Source: Alkalimonas sp.
Lineage (GTDB): Bacteria > Pseudomonadota > Gammaproteobacteria > Enterobacterales > Alteromonadaceae
Length of the DNA: 7,463 nucleotides
NCBI GenBank assembly: GCA_022565655.1
Contig: JAIUMG010000164.1
Coordinates: 1-7,463, forward strand
Direction of reading: 5' to 3'
The position numbers were made by a program, and so were the translations under genes. How positions within the stretch are numbered: the first letter of the stretch is position 1; each line of letters starts with the position of its first letter. This document shows positions 1 through 5,526 of this stretch, piece after piece. Below the pieces are notes generated by a model, which ran no database searches, was not told the DNA's origin, and saw only the letters and a list, made by a program, of their open reading frames with translations.

Positions 1-715
1 CCACAATGATGGTCTCCACCGAGGCGGCATTGGTTAGCCCTTGCAAATAATCGTTGTAGGCGCCGGTACCTGCGGTACGTAATACCACGATATTGCCACC
101 TTGAATATGCGGCTCAATCCGTTGACTGAAGGCATCATCGACATCAGTACCACCCCCCATCAACAAAACGGCAGGCTCATCCAGCTCGACACAGGTATCC
201 TCCAAAGAGCCAACCCGATACACCGTTAAGCCACCCGGTTTGCTTGGTCTCGGCCCATAGTTACAAGCGCCTGGAGCGGGATCAGGGTCCGGCTCGCCGC
301 CCTGCCCATCACCATTAAAGTTGACCGTCAGCTGGTAATCACCGGTGCCAGCGTAACGAGTGACTTTAATGTAATGCCGGCCTGGCGCGGCAGCCGGGTA
401 AGTGCCAGTTTCCGGGTTATTGGATGTTTGCCCAGACAAAATATAACTGCCACTTTCGCGGTATAAAAACCAGTCGAAGTCGACATTATTGCCATGACTA
501 AGGCTGATGGAAATATCGCCGGTGCTGGTCGTGTCGAAATAAAACCAGTCGACATCCCTACGATTGTGAATACTGGCATCCACTGTCACGCCAGAACATA
601 GAGGCCCGTTGGCTCTACTTTCGGTATTGTTGTTCTCTGATTCTTGGGTCAGACAGGCATAGGCATTGCTGCTTAACAGCATGGCCATCGCCCCGATTTG
701 AACGAGTGCTTTCAT
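1..715 (-). CDS. Secreted PPC-domain / cyanophycinase-like (peptidase S51) protein, N-terminal part
   Basis: The frame is open from ATG at 715 to the left edge, giving 238 residues; the C-terminus lies outside the window. Residues 1-20 form a signal peptide with a hydrophobic core and an AYA cleavage site before Cys21. The residue at -3 is Ala, not Leu, so it is not a typical lipobox. Residues about 50-133 resemble a bacterial pre-peptidase C-terminal (PPC) beta-sandwich (DVDWFYF at 54-60, GRHYIKV at 112-118, GDYQLTV at 125-131). An Asp/Pro linker follows (about 134-149). From about 182 the protein looks like the start of a cyanophycinase/S51 or class-I glutamine-amidotransferase-like fold: LLMGGGTDVDDAF at 184-196, then GGNIVVLRTAGTGAY at 206-220. 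The catalytic serine of S51 would lie beyond the edge, so activity cannot be judged. Cys21, 40, 151 and 175 could form disulfides outside the cytoplasm. AGGA lies 7 bases before the ATG. Cyanophycin itself need not be the substrate, since secreted members may cleave other peptides. Confidence 0.8.
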   Translation of the reverse strand, partial: MKALVQIGAMAMLLSSNAYACLTQESENNNTESRANGPLCSGVTVDASIHNRRDVDWFYFDTTSTGDISISLSHGNNVDFDWFLYRESGSYILSGQTSNNPETGTYPAAAPGRHYIKVTRYAGTGDYQLTVNFNGDGQGGEPDPDPAPGACNYGPRPSKPGGLTVYRVGSLEDTCVELDEPAVLLMGGGTDVDDAFSQRIEPHIQGGNIVVLRTAGTGAYNDYLQGLTNAASVETIIV

Positions 716-722
716 TTTTGTT

Positions 723-726
723 TCCT
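723..726 (-). promoter_or_regulatory. Ribosome binding site of the PPC/S51 gene
   Basis: AGGA on the minus strand, 7 bases upstream of the ATG at 715. It supports this start, which also gives a well-formed signal peptide. In-frame Met10 and Met12 fall inside the hydrophobic segment and would truncate it. Confidence 0.6.
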
Positions 727-842
727 GCTTTATCGTTGTTATTAAAGTCGCCCTGATGGACGGATAACCACGCAGCATGAACTACAGGTACTCACGCTAC
801 GGTAGTATTTGCTGTGAACTCAGTGTTGAATTCTAACGGGGT

Positions 843-868
843 TGAATGGCTATTCGTCGAACCATTCA
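843..868. repeat. Imperfect dyad (hairpin) in the leader of the PPC/S51 gene
   Basis: TGAATGG at 843-849 pairs with CCATTCA at 862-868. Inside it TTC (853-855) can pair with GAA (859-861) across GTC, leaving CTA as a one-sided bulge. The dyad covers the stop codon of the candidate small ORF at 850-960. No T-run follows on either strand, so it is not a classical terminator. It could be an operator, an mRNA structure or chance. Confidence 0.35.
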
Positions 869-960
869 GAGAGGTGATAATCGGTGGAGCAGTCATGCAA
901 ATCCGCCGGGCGGGGAGCCTGGCGAGTTAAAACCAAATGTGCGTGGTAATGCATGACCAT
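850..960 (-). CDS. Candidate small ORF, 36 residues, unknown function
   Basis: ATG at 960, TAG at 852-850. The peptide begins MVMHYHAHLVLTRQ and ends HLSEWFDE. It has no transmembrane segment and no signal peptide, one Cys, and is rich in His, Asp and Arg. Codon choice resembles the neighbouring genes, with a mixed, C/G-leaning third position. The frame stays open upstream to a TGA near 1039 without an earlier ATG, so it could be a longer peptide with a non-ATG start or a decayed gene end. The predicted transcript start near 984 would place this ORF first on the message of the PPC/S51 gene. No Shine-Dalgarno is visible, which is the main argument against it. I do not recognise the peptide. 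Confidence 0.25.
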   Translation of the reverse strand: MVMHYHAHLVLTRQAPRPADLHDCSTDYHLSEWFDE

Positions 961-990
961 GGACAAAACTAAATTGCTTACTTTGTAAAC

Positions 991-1019
991 ACTATTGCCC
1001 TGAATAGATATTCTGTCAA
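991..1019 (-). promoter_or_regulatory. Sigma70-type promoter, probably for the PPC/S51 gene
   Basis: On the minus strand a perfect TTGACA (1019-1014) is followed after exactly 17 bases by AATAGT (996-991), which matches four of six -10 positions. Transcription would begin near 984, leaving a leader of about 270 bases before the ATG at 715. The -35 box lies within one arm of the inverted repeat at 1013-1054, just after the terminator-like hairpin of the upstream operon. No better promoter was seen closer to the gene. Confidence 0.5.
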
Positions 1020-1054
1020 GAAAAAAAACTATGCAGTGTCAGCATACTTGACAG
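1013..1054. repeat. Nested inverted repeat between the heme operon and the PPC/S51 gene
   Basis: The outer arms CTGTCAAG (1013-1020) and CTTGACAG (1047-1054) are perfect 8-base complements. Inside them TATGC (1030-1034) and GCATA (1042-1046) form a second stem around AGTGTCA. The pentamer TGTCA or its complement occurs three times in these 42 bases. The arm at 1013-1020 supplies the TTGACA of the minus-strand promoter; the mirror arm puts a TTGACA on the plus strand without a good -10 box. Confidence 0.55.
1021..1046 (-). terminator. Terminator-like hairpin ending the cyaY-hem operon
   Basis: Read on the minus strand, a 5-bp stem (TATGC/GCATA, 7-base loop, 1046-1030) is followed by G and eight Ts (1029-1021), about 50 bases after the last stop codon at 1094. 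The T-run and position fit a Rho-independent terminator, but the stem is short and only moderately GC-rich, so its efficiency is uncertain. The outer arms of the surrounding inverted repeat could form a competing structure. Confidence 0.45.
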
Positions 1055-1093
1055 GTGACCACTAAAAATACAAGCAAAAAGAAGCAGATAACA

Positions 1094-1600
1094 TCATAAA
1101 AAATTCATAATCTGTTGCCACTTTTGACGGCGTTGTTCGGCAGATTGCGCTGCATTGGCAGGGCTGGTTGAGGGCAAGCTAAGCAGTTGGCAGTGCCAGT
1201 TAGCTGCTAATTTGGGCAGCACCAAACGCCGAAAACTCTGTTCGGCTTTACGCCCGTTAAAGGCGATCAAACGTAGTTTGGTGTGCTGCTGCAAAAACCG
1301 GTCAAAATCATTCGGGGTCTCATTGCGAATGGCACTGTCCAGGCTACCCTGACGCTCACAGTGCTGGAGTACATCCCATAGCGCTATTTTATGCTGCTGC
1401 AGAGCCGATAATCGGGCGGGGTAAGCCAGTTCCTCATGAAAACCACACAGCTCAGCCATAATCGGCCAGAACAGGTTCCGCGGGTGCCCATAATACTGCT
1501 GTTGCTTGAGCGAGGCCACGCCAGGCATGCTACCCAGCACCAGCACTTGTGCATCGGGCTGACTGACGGCCGCCAGCCCTTGAATACGCTCAGCTGCCAT
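1094..1600 (-). CDS. DNA-deoxyinosine glycosylase-like protein (uracil-DNA glycosylase superfamily, family 6 type)
   Basis: 168 residues, the whole of a compact UDG-fold enzyme. Enzymes of this type cut the N-glycosidic bond of deaminated bases, hypoxanthine in the characterised family-6 members, to begin base excision repair in the cytoplasm. Visible motifs are VLGSMPG (21-27), YYGHPRNLFW (36-45), ALWDVL (73-78), IAFNGRKAE (112-120) and LPSTSPAN (142-149). GSMPG has no Asp or Asn where the classical UDG motif has its catalytic residue. Family knowledge points instead to the Asn of HPRN, here N42. The family assignment comes from these motifs, and substrate preference cannot be read from them. 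The ATG at 1600 overlaps the hemY stop by one base (TAATG) and lacks a clear Shine-Dalgarno, so it is probably translated by coupling. It is the last gene of the operon. Confidence 0.85.
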   Translation of the reverse strand: MAAERIQGLAAVSQPDAQVLVLGSMPGVASLKQQQYYGHPRNLFWPIMAELCGFHEELAYPARLSALQQHKIALWDVLQHCERQGSLDSAIRNETPNDFDRFLQQHTKLRLIAFNGRKAEQSFRRLVLPKLAANWHCQLLSLPSTSPANAAQSAEQRRQKWQQIMNFL

Positions 1601-2691
1601 TACCGCTGGTTTGTTGCCAACTCAGGTTGATACTGCACCGCTTTTTTCCAGGCCAGCCGGGATTGCTCCAACTCGCCTTCCTGCTCTGCCAACCAACTGA
1701 GCATGGCATACAGGTAACCATTGCCAGGGTGATCATGCAGCCAATGCTGTACTTGCTTGCGTAATTGCAGCACAGAGCGGCCCAACGGAATTTGACGTAA
1801 ATACGGCCAGGCCAACTCCAGATCGACCAGCGCCAGCGTATTCACCAGCAACCGCTCGGCCTGGTCACTATGGCCCTGATTGGCTTTGGCCCAGGCACGA
1901 CCAATCACCGCAGCAACAGACTTGCGCTCTTTACCCGGTAAATTCTGCCAGTAGTCTGCTTGCTCAGAGAAGCTGCCTTCATGCACCAGTGAGCTGATCG
2001 CTCTTGGGTAAATCTGATAGCGCTGAGCTGCCCATTGCACCTTACTGAACCAACGATGCTTTAAGGCCGCCGGGATCTGCTCCAGCAGTTGTTGCCACTG
2101 GCCCGCCTGCTGCAGACTGTACAAGTAGAGCTGCCCCAGGCCACAGGCTTTAGGTGCTTGCTCAACCTTATCTTGCAAATAGTGGCTGGCTTGTTCAGCC
2201 TGACCACGCTGGATCATTAAATCGGCTTTGACAAACCAACTGTTGGCTTCATCCGGCGGCAATTGCTGTACAGACTGATCCGCTTGCTCCTGCTGCCCTG
2301 CGTAAAAAGCGGCATAGCTGATGAGCGTAAGCTTCTCATCATGGTATTTTTTATCACTGAGCGCTTGCTGCAATAAACTGGCCGCATCCTGCCATTGTTG
2401 CCGGGCATAAGCACGCAATCCTTCCTGAAAAGCCTGCTCAGCTTTTTGCCGACGCCGCCAGCGGAAAAACCCGAGTGAACGGCTAGGCAACGACCAAAGC
2501 CAACGAGCAAGCTTCACCAGCAGCCATAACAACAAGGTAGCAACCAGCAACATAATCACCAGGCCAACAACCGTCATTTCGATCGTGTAGCCCGCCAGTA
2601 CAATGCGAACATAGCCTGGCTGGTTGAATACCACGGGGCCCAACCACATAGCAACGGCTAATAGCAGCAAAGCCAACAGGATTTTGATCAT
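1600..2691 (-). CDS. hemY: HemY, inner-membrane tetratricopeptide protein of the heme operon
   Basis: 363 residues, somewhat shorter than E. coli HemY (about 400). Residues about 3-21 and 39-61 are two transmembrane segments. Between them lies the HemY_N signature, with GP at 18-19, PGYVRI at 25-30 and a YTIEM stretch at 35-39. A basic stretch (FFRWRRRQK, 75-83) and a long helical region with TPR-like Ala/Leu/Tyr spacing (about 85-360) follow. Despite its name it is not the Bacillus HemY protoporphyrinogen oxidase, and no FAD motif is present. The gammaproteobacterial protein is an accessory factor of late tetrapyrrole metabolism whose exact role is unsettled. The ATG at 2691 overlaps the hemX TGA by four bases (ATGA) and has the strongest ribosome binding site in the operon (AGGAGG, 6 bases upstream). 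Confidence 0.93.
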   Translation of the reverse strand: MIKILLALLLLAVAMWLGPVVFNQPGYVRIVLAGYTIEMTVVGLVIMLLVATLLLWLLVKLARWLWSLPSRSLGFFRWRRRQKAEQAFQEGLRAYARQQWQDAASLLQQALSDKKYHDEKLTLISYAAFYAGQQEQADQSVQQLPPDEANSWFVKADLMIQRGQAEQASHYLQDKVEQAPKACGLGQLYLYSLQQAGQWQQLLEQIPAALKHRWFSKVQWAAQRYQIYPRAISSLVHEGSFSEQADYWQNLPGKERKSVAAVIGRAWAKANQGHSDQAERLLVNTLALVDLELAWPYLRQIPLGRSVLQLRKQVQHWLHDHPGNGYLYAMLSWLAEQEGELEQSRLAWKKAVQYQPELATNQR

Positions 2692-3851
2692 AGAGAGCCT
2701 CCTGCATCATCCGTCAGCAACTCCAGATTCCGTTGATAACGCTGCAGGGTATCTAAGCTTTGCAGTGGCGCAATGTAACCAGGGTGCAGCTCGGTGCCAA
2801 CCAGGGCAACCAGCCCGGCAGATAATCGCTGTGTATCGGCATGCTCCGCCTGAAAGTAGCGTTGCAACAAGTCGGCAGCTTCTCGTAAGTTGGCTTGAAA
2901 CACCTTGGTCTGTTGTTGCATCGCAGCCAGCTCGGCTTGCACCAACTGTTGCTGCAACCGATGACGGATCAACCGTTGTTCTTCTATCGAAACGCTAAAG
3001 GCATCATCTTCAACCGTTGAACGAACCCGCAATACCTGACTGAGCCCTCGCTGCCACAAGGTTTTCCAGCGCTGGCGCCAAGTTGTCTCAACCTGCTCAT
3101 CGGATACAGCAGCGACTCCGGCCGGCTGGTCTTTCAATGGCACCGTTTTGGCTAACTCTCGCCACTGCCGGATGGTCAGTTGTATCTCTGCCGGATCAGG
3201 AATATTGACCTTGCTCAGTGCCTGCTGATCATGCCGAATCGCTTCTCGCACACTCAGTAAGGCCGGTTCAGCCAAGCGAGCCAGGCGACTATCGGCACTT
3301 CGCAATAATTGGCTTGCCGTCTTAACATCCAGCTCAAGCCACAGCTTTTGACTGGCCATCCGCAGCAGATAGTCCACTTCGGCCAGCAGCCAGATACTGG
3401 GGGCCGCGCCTTGTTCCTGACTCAGGCGTTGCTCCAGCATGCGCAGTTGTTGTTGAAATTGCTGCTGTTGTTGTTGCTGTTGCCGAGTCAGTTCATTCAG
3501 CTGCTGCCGGCTTTGTTGCTGCCATTGCTCCAGTTGTTGTTGCTGCTCGCGACGCGACGCTTGCATCGAGCGCTCCAGCTCCGCTTGCTGCGCATCCAAT
3601 TGCTGCTGTAATTGTGCTTGCTGAGTTTGTTGTTGCTGGCTTAGTTGCTGCCACTCAGGGTAAAGCCAGTAGCCTGCTGCAGCTAAAGCACCGGTAAGAA
3701 TCAAGCTATAGAACAAAGCAAAGCCAGCCAGACCCCGTCCACTTTTTGGGGGAGTATCCGCCAGTGCATCTTCCTGCAAATAACGCATCTCATCGCCATG
3801 TTCCGCTGCGGTAGACTCCTGCGGCTCGGTAGGCTTGGCTTGCTCAGTCAT
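2688..3851 (-). CDS. hemX: HemX, single-span inner-membrane protein with a glutamine-rich coiled coil
   Basis: 387 residues from ATG at 3851. A TTG eight codons further up (3875) is also in frame, but the ATG has AAGAGGG 7 bases upstream and gives the ATGA overlap with hemD. The order is: an acidic cytoplasmic tail (1-37), one transmembrane segment (about 41-63), a coiled coil extremely rich in Gln (about 66-147), then the conserved HemX domain beginning at WLLAEVDYLLRMASQKL (154-170) and running to the C-terminus. About 39 of the 82 residues from 66 to 147 are Gln, including eight in a row at 124-131. HemX proteins sit in the operon with hemC and hemD in enteric and related bacteria. An older annotation as uroporphyrinogen-III C-methyltransferase is doubtful: I see no SAM-binding glycine motif here. 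A scaffold or regulatory membrane role with HemY is the better inference. Confidence 0.92.
   Translation of the reverse strand: MTEQAKPTEPQESTAAEHGDEMRYLQEDALADTPPKSGRGLAGFALFYSLILTGALAAAGYWLYPEWQQLSQQQQTQQAQLQQQLDAQQAELERSMQASRREQQQQLEQWQQQSRQQLNELTRQQQQQQQQFQQQLRMLEQRLSQEQGAAPSIWLLAEVDYLLRMASQKLWLELDVKTASQLLRSADSRLARLAEPALLSVREAIRHDQQALSKVNIPDPAEIQLTIRQWRELAKTVPLKDQPAGVAAVSDEQVETTWRQRWKTLWQRGLSQVLRVRSTVEDDAFSVSIEEQRLIRHRLQQQLVQAELAAMQQQTKVFQANLREAADLLQRYFQAEHADTQRLSAGLVALVGTELHPGYIAPLQSLDTLQRYQRNLELLTDDAGGSL
2698..2703 (-). promoter_or_regulatory. Strong ribosome binding site of hemY inside the hemX 3' end
   Basis: A perfect AGGAGG lies 6 bases before the hemY ATG and within the last codons of hemX (Gly-Gly-Ser). 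It is stronger than any other site in the operon and may let HemY be made independently of coupling to hemX. Confidence 0.7.
3411..3656 (-). repeat. CAG/CAA-rich trinucleotide tract coding the HemX poly-Gln coiled coil
   Basis: On the minus strand this stretch consists largely of CAG and CAA codons, with the longest pure run at 3459-3482 (eight Gln codons mixing CAA and CAG). The mixture of the two codons breaks perfect triplet identity, which limits slippage but still makes this the most repetitive DNA in the window. Confidence 0.8.
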
Positions 3852-4594
3852 AAGTAGTCCCTCTTGAAATGGCAAATGGCGGCCATTAACGCCGAATCGT
3901 TCGCATTGTCAGCCAGTATGATATTGGAAACCGGAATTCCCAGCGCCAGTGCAGAATCATGCATCCGTGGGCTCACCACAATCCAGTGCCGTTGGCGAAG
4001 CCAGTCGTGCGCACTTACTGGCAATAAGCTAAACAGTTGCTGCATAATTTCGTCGCTGGTGACCAGAATACAGCAGACAGACGCCTGCCACTGTTCTGCT
4101 AAAGAAAGGCCATCCAGCGCAATGGGAACCCGACAATAACTTTGCACATAGCGTACCTTGGCCCCTCGCTTTTGCAAACTTTGCTTCATCAGTTCCCGGC
4201 CACTCTGCCCCCGGACAATGGCAATATGTTGTCCCTCGACCTGCTGCATACTACTCATGGCCAGCACACCTTCACTGCGCTGATCCGATGGAAACCGAAC
4301 CTCTCGACCTGTCCACTGTTGCAATGCCGATGCGGTGGTTTCTCCCACGGCGAATAACGGTGCTGTCAATTGGCTGGCATCCAGCTGTTGTTGCAAGGAC
4401 GTCACAGCACTGACACTGACAAAAATAACCTGATCAGCGTTACTGAGCCACTGAAGTTCCTTTGCTTTTACAGCAACGGTTTGCGTAGCAATTAAAGGCT
4501 GATACACGTAATCCAGCCCCATTTCATCCAGGCTGGCCAGTAACTGATCGGCTTTGCCTGCAGGTCGGGTGATCAATAACGATTTAGTCGACAT
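3848..4594 (-). CDS. hemD: Uroporphyrinogen-III synthase
   Basis: 248 residues, the normal length of the family (E. coli 246). In the cytoplasm the enzyme inverts ring D and closes hydroxymethylbilane, the HemC product, into uroporphyrinogen III. HemD sequences vary widely, but the expected landmarks are present: LLITRPAG near the N-terminus (6-13), FAVGETTASAL (81-91), SEGVL (107-111), IVRGQSGRELM (126-136), a QSYCR segment (151-155), VTSDE (178-182) and VVSPRM (206-211). These are the sites that line the cleft between the two lobes. The ATG at 4594 overlaps the hemC TGA by one base (TGATG) and has no convincing Shine-Dalgarno, so translation probably depends on hemC. The stop overlaps the hemX start by four bases. 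Its position directly after hemC supports the assignment. Confidence 0.95.
   Translation of the reverse strand: MSTKSLLITRPAGKADQLLASLDEMGLDYVYQPLIATQTVAVKAKELQWLSNADQVIFVSVSAVTSLQQQLDASQLTAPLFAVGETTASALQQWTGREVRFPSDQRSEGVLAMSSMQQVEGQHIAIVRGQSGRELMKQSLQKRGAKVRYVQSYCRVPIALDGLSLAEQWQASVCCILVTSDEIMQQLFSLLPVSAHDWLRQRHWIVVSPRMHDSALALGIPVSNIILADNANDSALMAAICHFKRDYL
3859..3865 (-). promoter_or_regulatory. Ribosome binding site deciding the hemX start
   Basis: AAGAGGG on the minus strand ends 7 bases before the ATG at 3851. It lies between the two possible starts, so it can serve only the ATG and not the TTG at 3875. Confidence 0.65.
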
Positions 4595-5526
4595 CAGTCA
4601 CGCTCTGCGTAAGCCGCTTCCAGTAAGCTGGCAGCCCCTTGCGCCAATAGTTGCTCCGCAACCTCAATGCCTAAGCTCTCGGCTTGAGTACGAGGTGCCT
4701 TTGCCTGTGCCTGCAGTATCTGGCTGCCATCCAATGAGCCAACCAGGCCCCGCAGCCACAACGCATCGCCATCCAACACCGCATAAGCTCCGATCGGCAC
4801 CTGACAACCACCTTGTAAGCGTCGATTCATCGCCCGCTCGGCCAGCACTCGATCGGCAGTATCCTGATGATGCAGTGCAGCCAGCAGCTGCTGTGTCTTG
4901 CTGTCATCAGCCCGGCACTCAATCCCGACAGCCCCCTGACCATTGGCTGGTAAGCTTGTTTCCGGTTCAAGTAAAGATGCAATGCGGCTGGCAAAGTCAA
5001 GCCGCAATAAACCAGCGGCCGCTAAAATAATGGCATCAAAGTCCCCCTGGTCTAACTTCGCCAGACGCGTATTGACGTTGCCACGCAAGTCGCGGATCTG
5101 TAAGTCAGGGCGCTGCGCTTTTAGCTGACACTGTCGCCGCAAGCTGGAGGTGCCTACCACAGCGCCAGCAGGCAACTCTGATAAGGCCTTATATTGATTC
5201 GAGACAAAAGCGTCACGGGGATCTTCCCGTGGGCAAATGGTCGGTAACATCAAACCATCGGGAAACGCCACGGGCACATCTTTCATACTGTGCACAGCAA
5301 TATCTGCCCGCCCATCCAGTAAAGCAGCCTCCAACTCTTTGACGAATAACCCCTTGCCACCAATTTTTGCCAAAGGCGTATCCAGAATCTTATCGCCCTG
5401 CGTCGACATGGGCACCAGCTCGACCTGAATACCGGCATGGTGCCGCTCTAACTCAGCTTTAACATAGTACGCTTGCCACAGAGCCAGTGCGCTTTTTCGG
5501 GTAGCGATACGGATCAGGTCACTCAT
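4594..5526 (-). CDS. hemC: Porphobilinogen deaminase (hydroxymethylbilane synthase)
   Basis: 310 residues, close to E. coli HemC (313) and alignable over its whole length. It joins four porphobilinogen molecules head to tail into hydroxymethylbilane in the cytoplasm, using a covalently bound dipyrromethane cofactor. Key parts are visible: RIATRKSALALWQA at 6-19 (R10 substrate contact), GGKGLFVKELE (56-66), HSMKDVP (79-85) with catalytic D83 matching E. coli D84, GTSSLRRQCQL (125-135), RGNVNTRL (148-155), NGQGAVGIEC (195-204) and LQGGCQVPIGAYA (237-249), where C241 anchors the cofactor (E. coli C242). All look intact. The ATG at 5526 overlaps the esterase stop by four bases (ATGA), with GGAG 8 bases upstream. 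In E. coli hemC starts its operon, opposite cyaA; here it is the third gene behind cyaY and an esterase. Confidence 0.98.
   Translation of the reverse strand: MSDLIRIATRKSALALWQAYYVKAELERHHAGIQVELVPMSTQGDKILDTPLAKIGGKGLFVKELEAALLDGRADIAVHSMKDVPVAFPDGLMLPTICPREDPRDAFVSNQYKALSELPAGAVVGTSSLRRQCQLKAQRPDLQIRDLRGNVNTRLAKLDQGDFDAIILAAAGLLRLDFASRIASLLEPETSLPANGQGAVGIECRADDSKTQQLLAALHHQDTADRVLAERAMNRRLQGGCQVPIGAYAVLDGDALWLRGLVGSLDGSQILQAQAKAPRTQAESLGIEVAEQLLAQGAASLLEAAYAERD

Noticed and set aside
328..579. Minus-strand 83-residue ORF within the PPC/S51 gene
   Set aside because: It is out of frame with the signal peptide, PPC and S51 motifs, which form one continuous frame from 715 to the edge.
903..913. 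GC-rich dyad CCGCC-G-GGCGG
   Set aside because: The one-base spacer cannot form a hairpin loop as written, no T-run follows, and it lies within the codons of the candidate small ORF.
1048..1076. Plus-strand promoter using the mirror TTGACA
   Set aside because: No acceptable -10 hexamer lies 15-19 bases downstream, and it would read antisense into the glycosylase gene.
2624..2998. Plus-strand 124-residue ORF opposite the hemX/hemY junction
   Set aside because: It is fully antisense to recognised genes, with no domain or promoter.
3309..3611. Plus-strand ORF coding a leucine-rich 100-residue peptide
   Set aside because: It is the complement of the CAG/CAA tract of hemX (CTG/TTG reads as Leu) and has no start signal; an antisense shadow.
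3852..3875. Upstream TTG start for HemX adding eight residues
   Set aside because: The ATG at 3851 has AAGAGGG at 7 bases and forms the ATGA overlap with hemD; the TTG lies upstream of that site and lacks its own.
4554..5030. Plus-strand 158-residue ORF opposite hemC and hemD
   Set aside because: It lies antisense to two well-conserved enzymes, has Pro/Ser/His-rich composition with no recognisable domain, and no ribosome binding site was seen.
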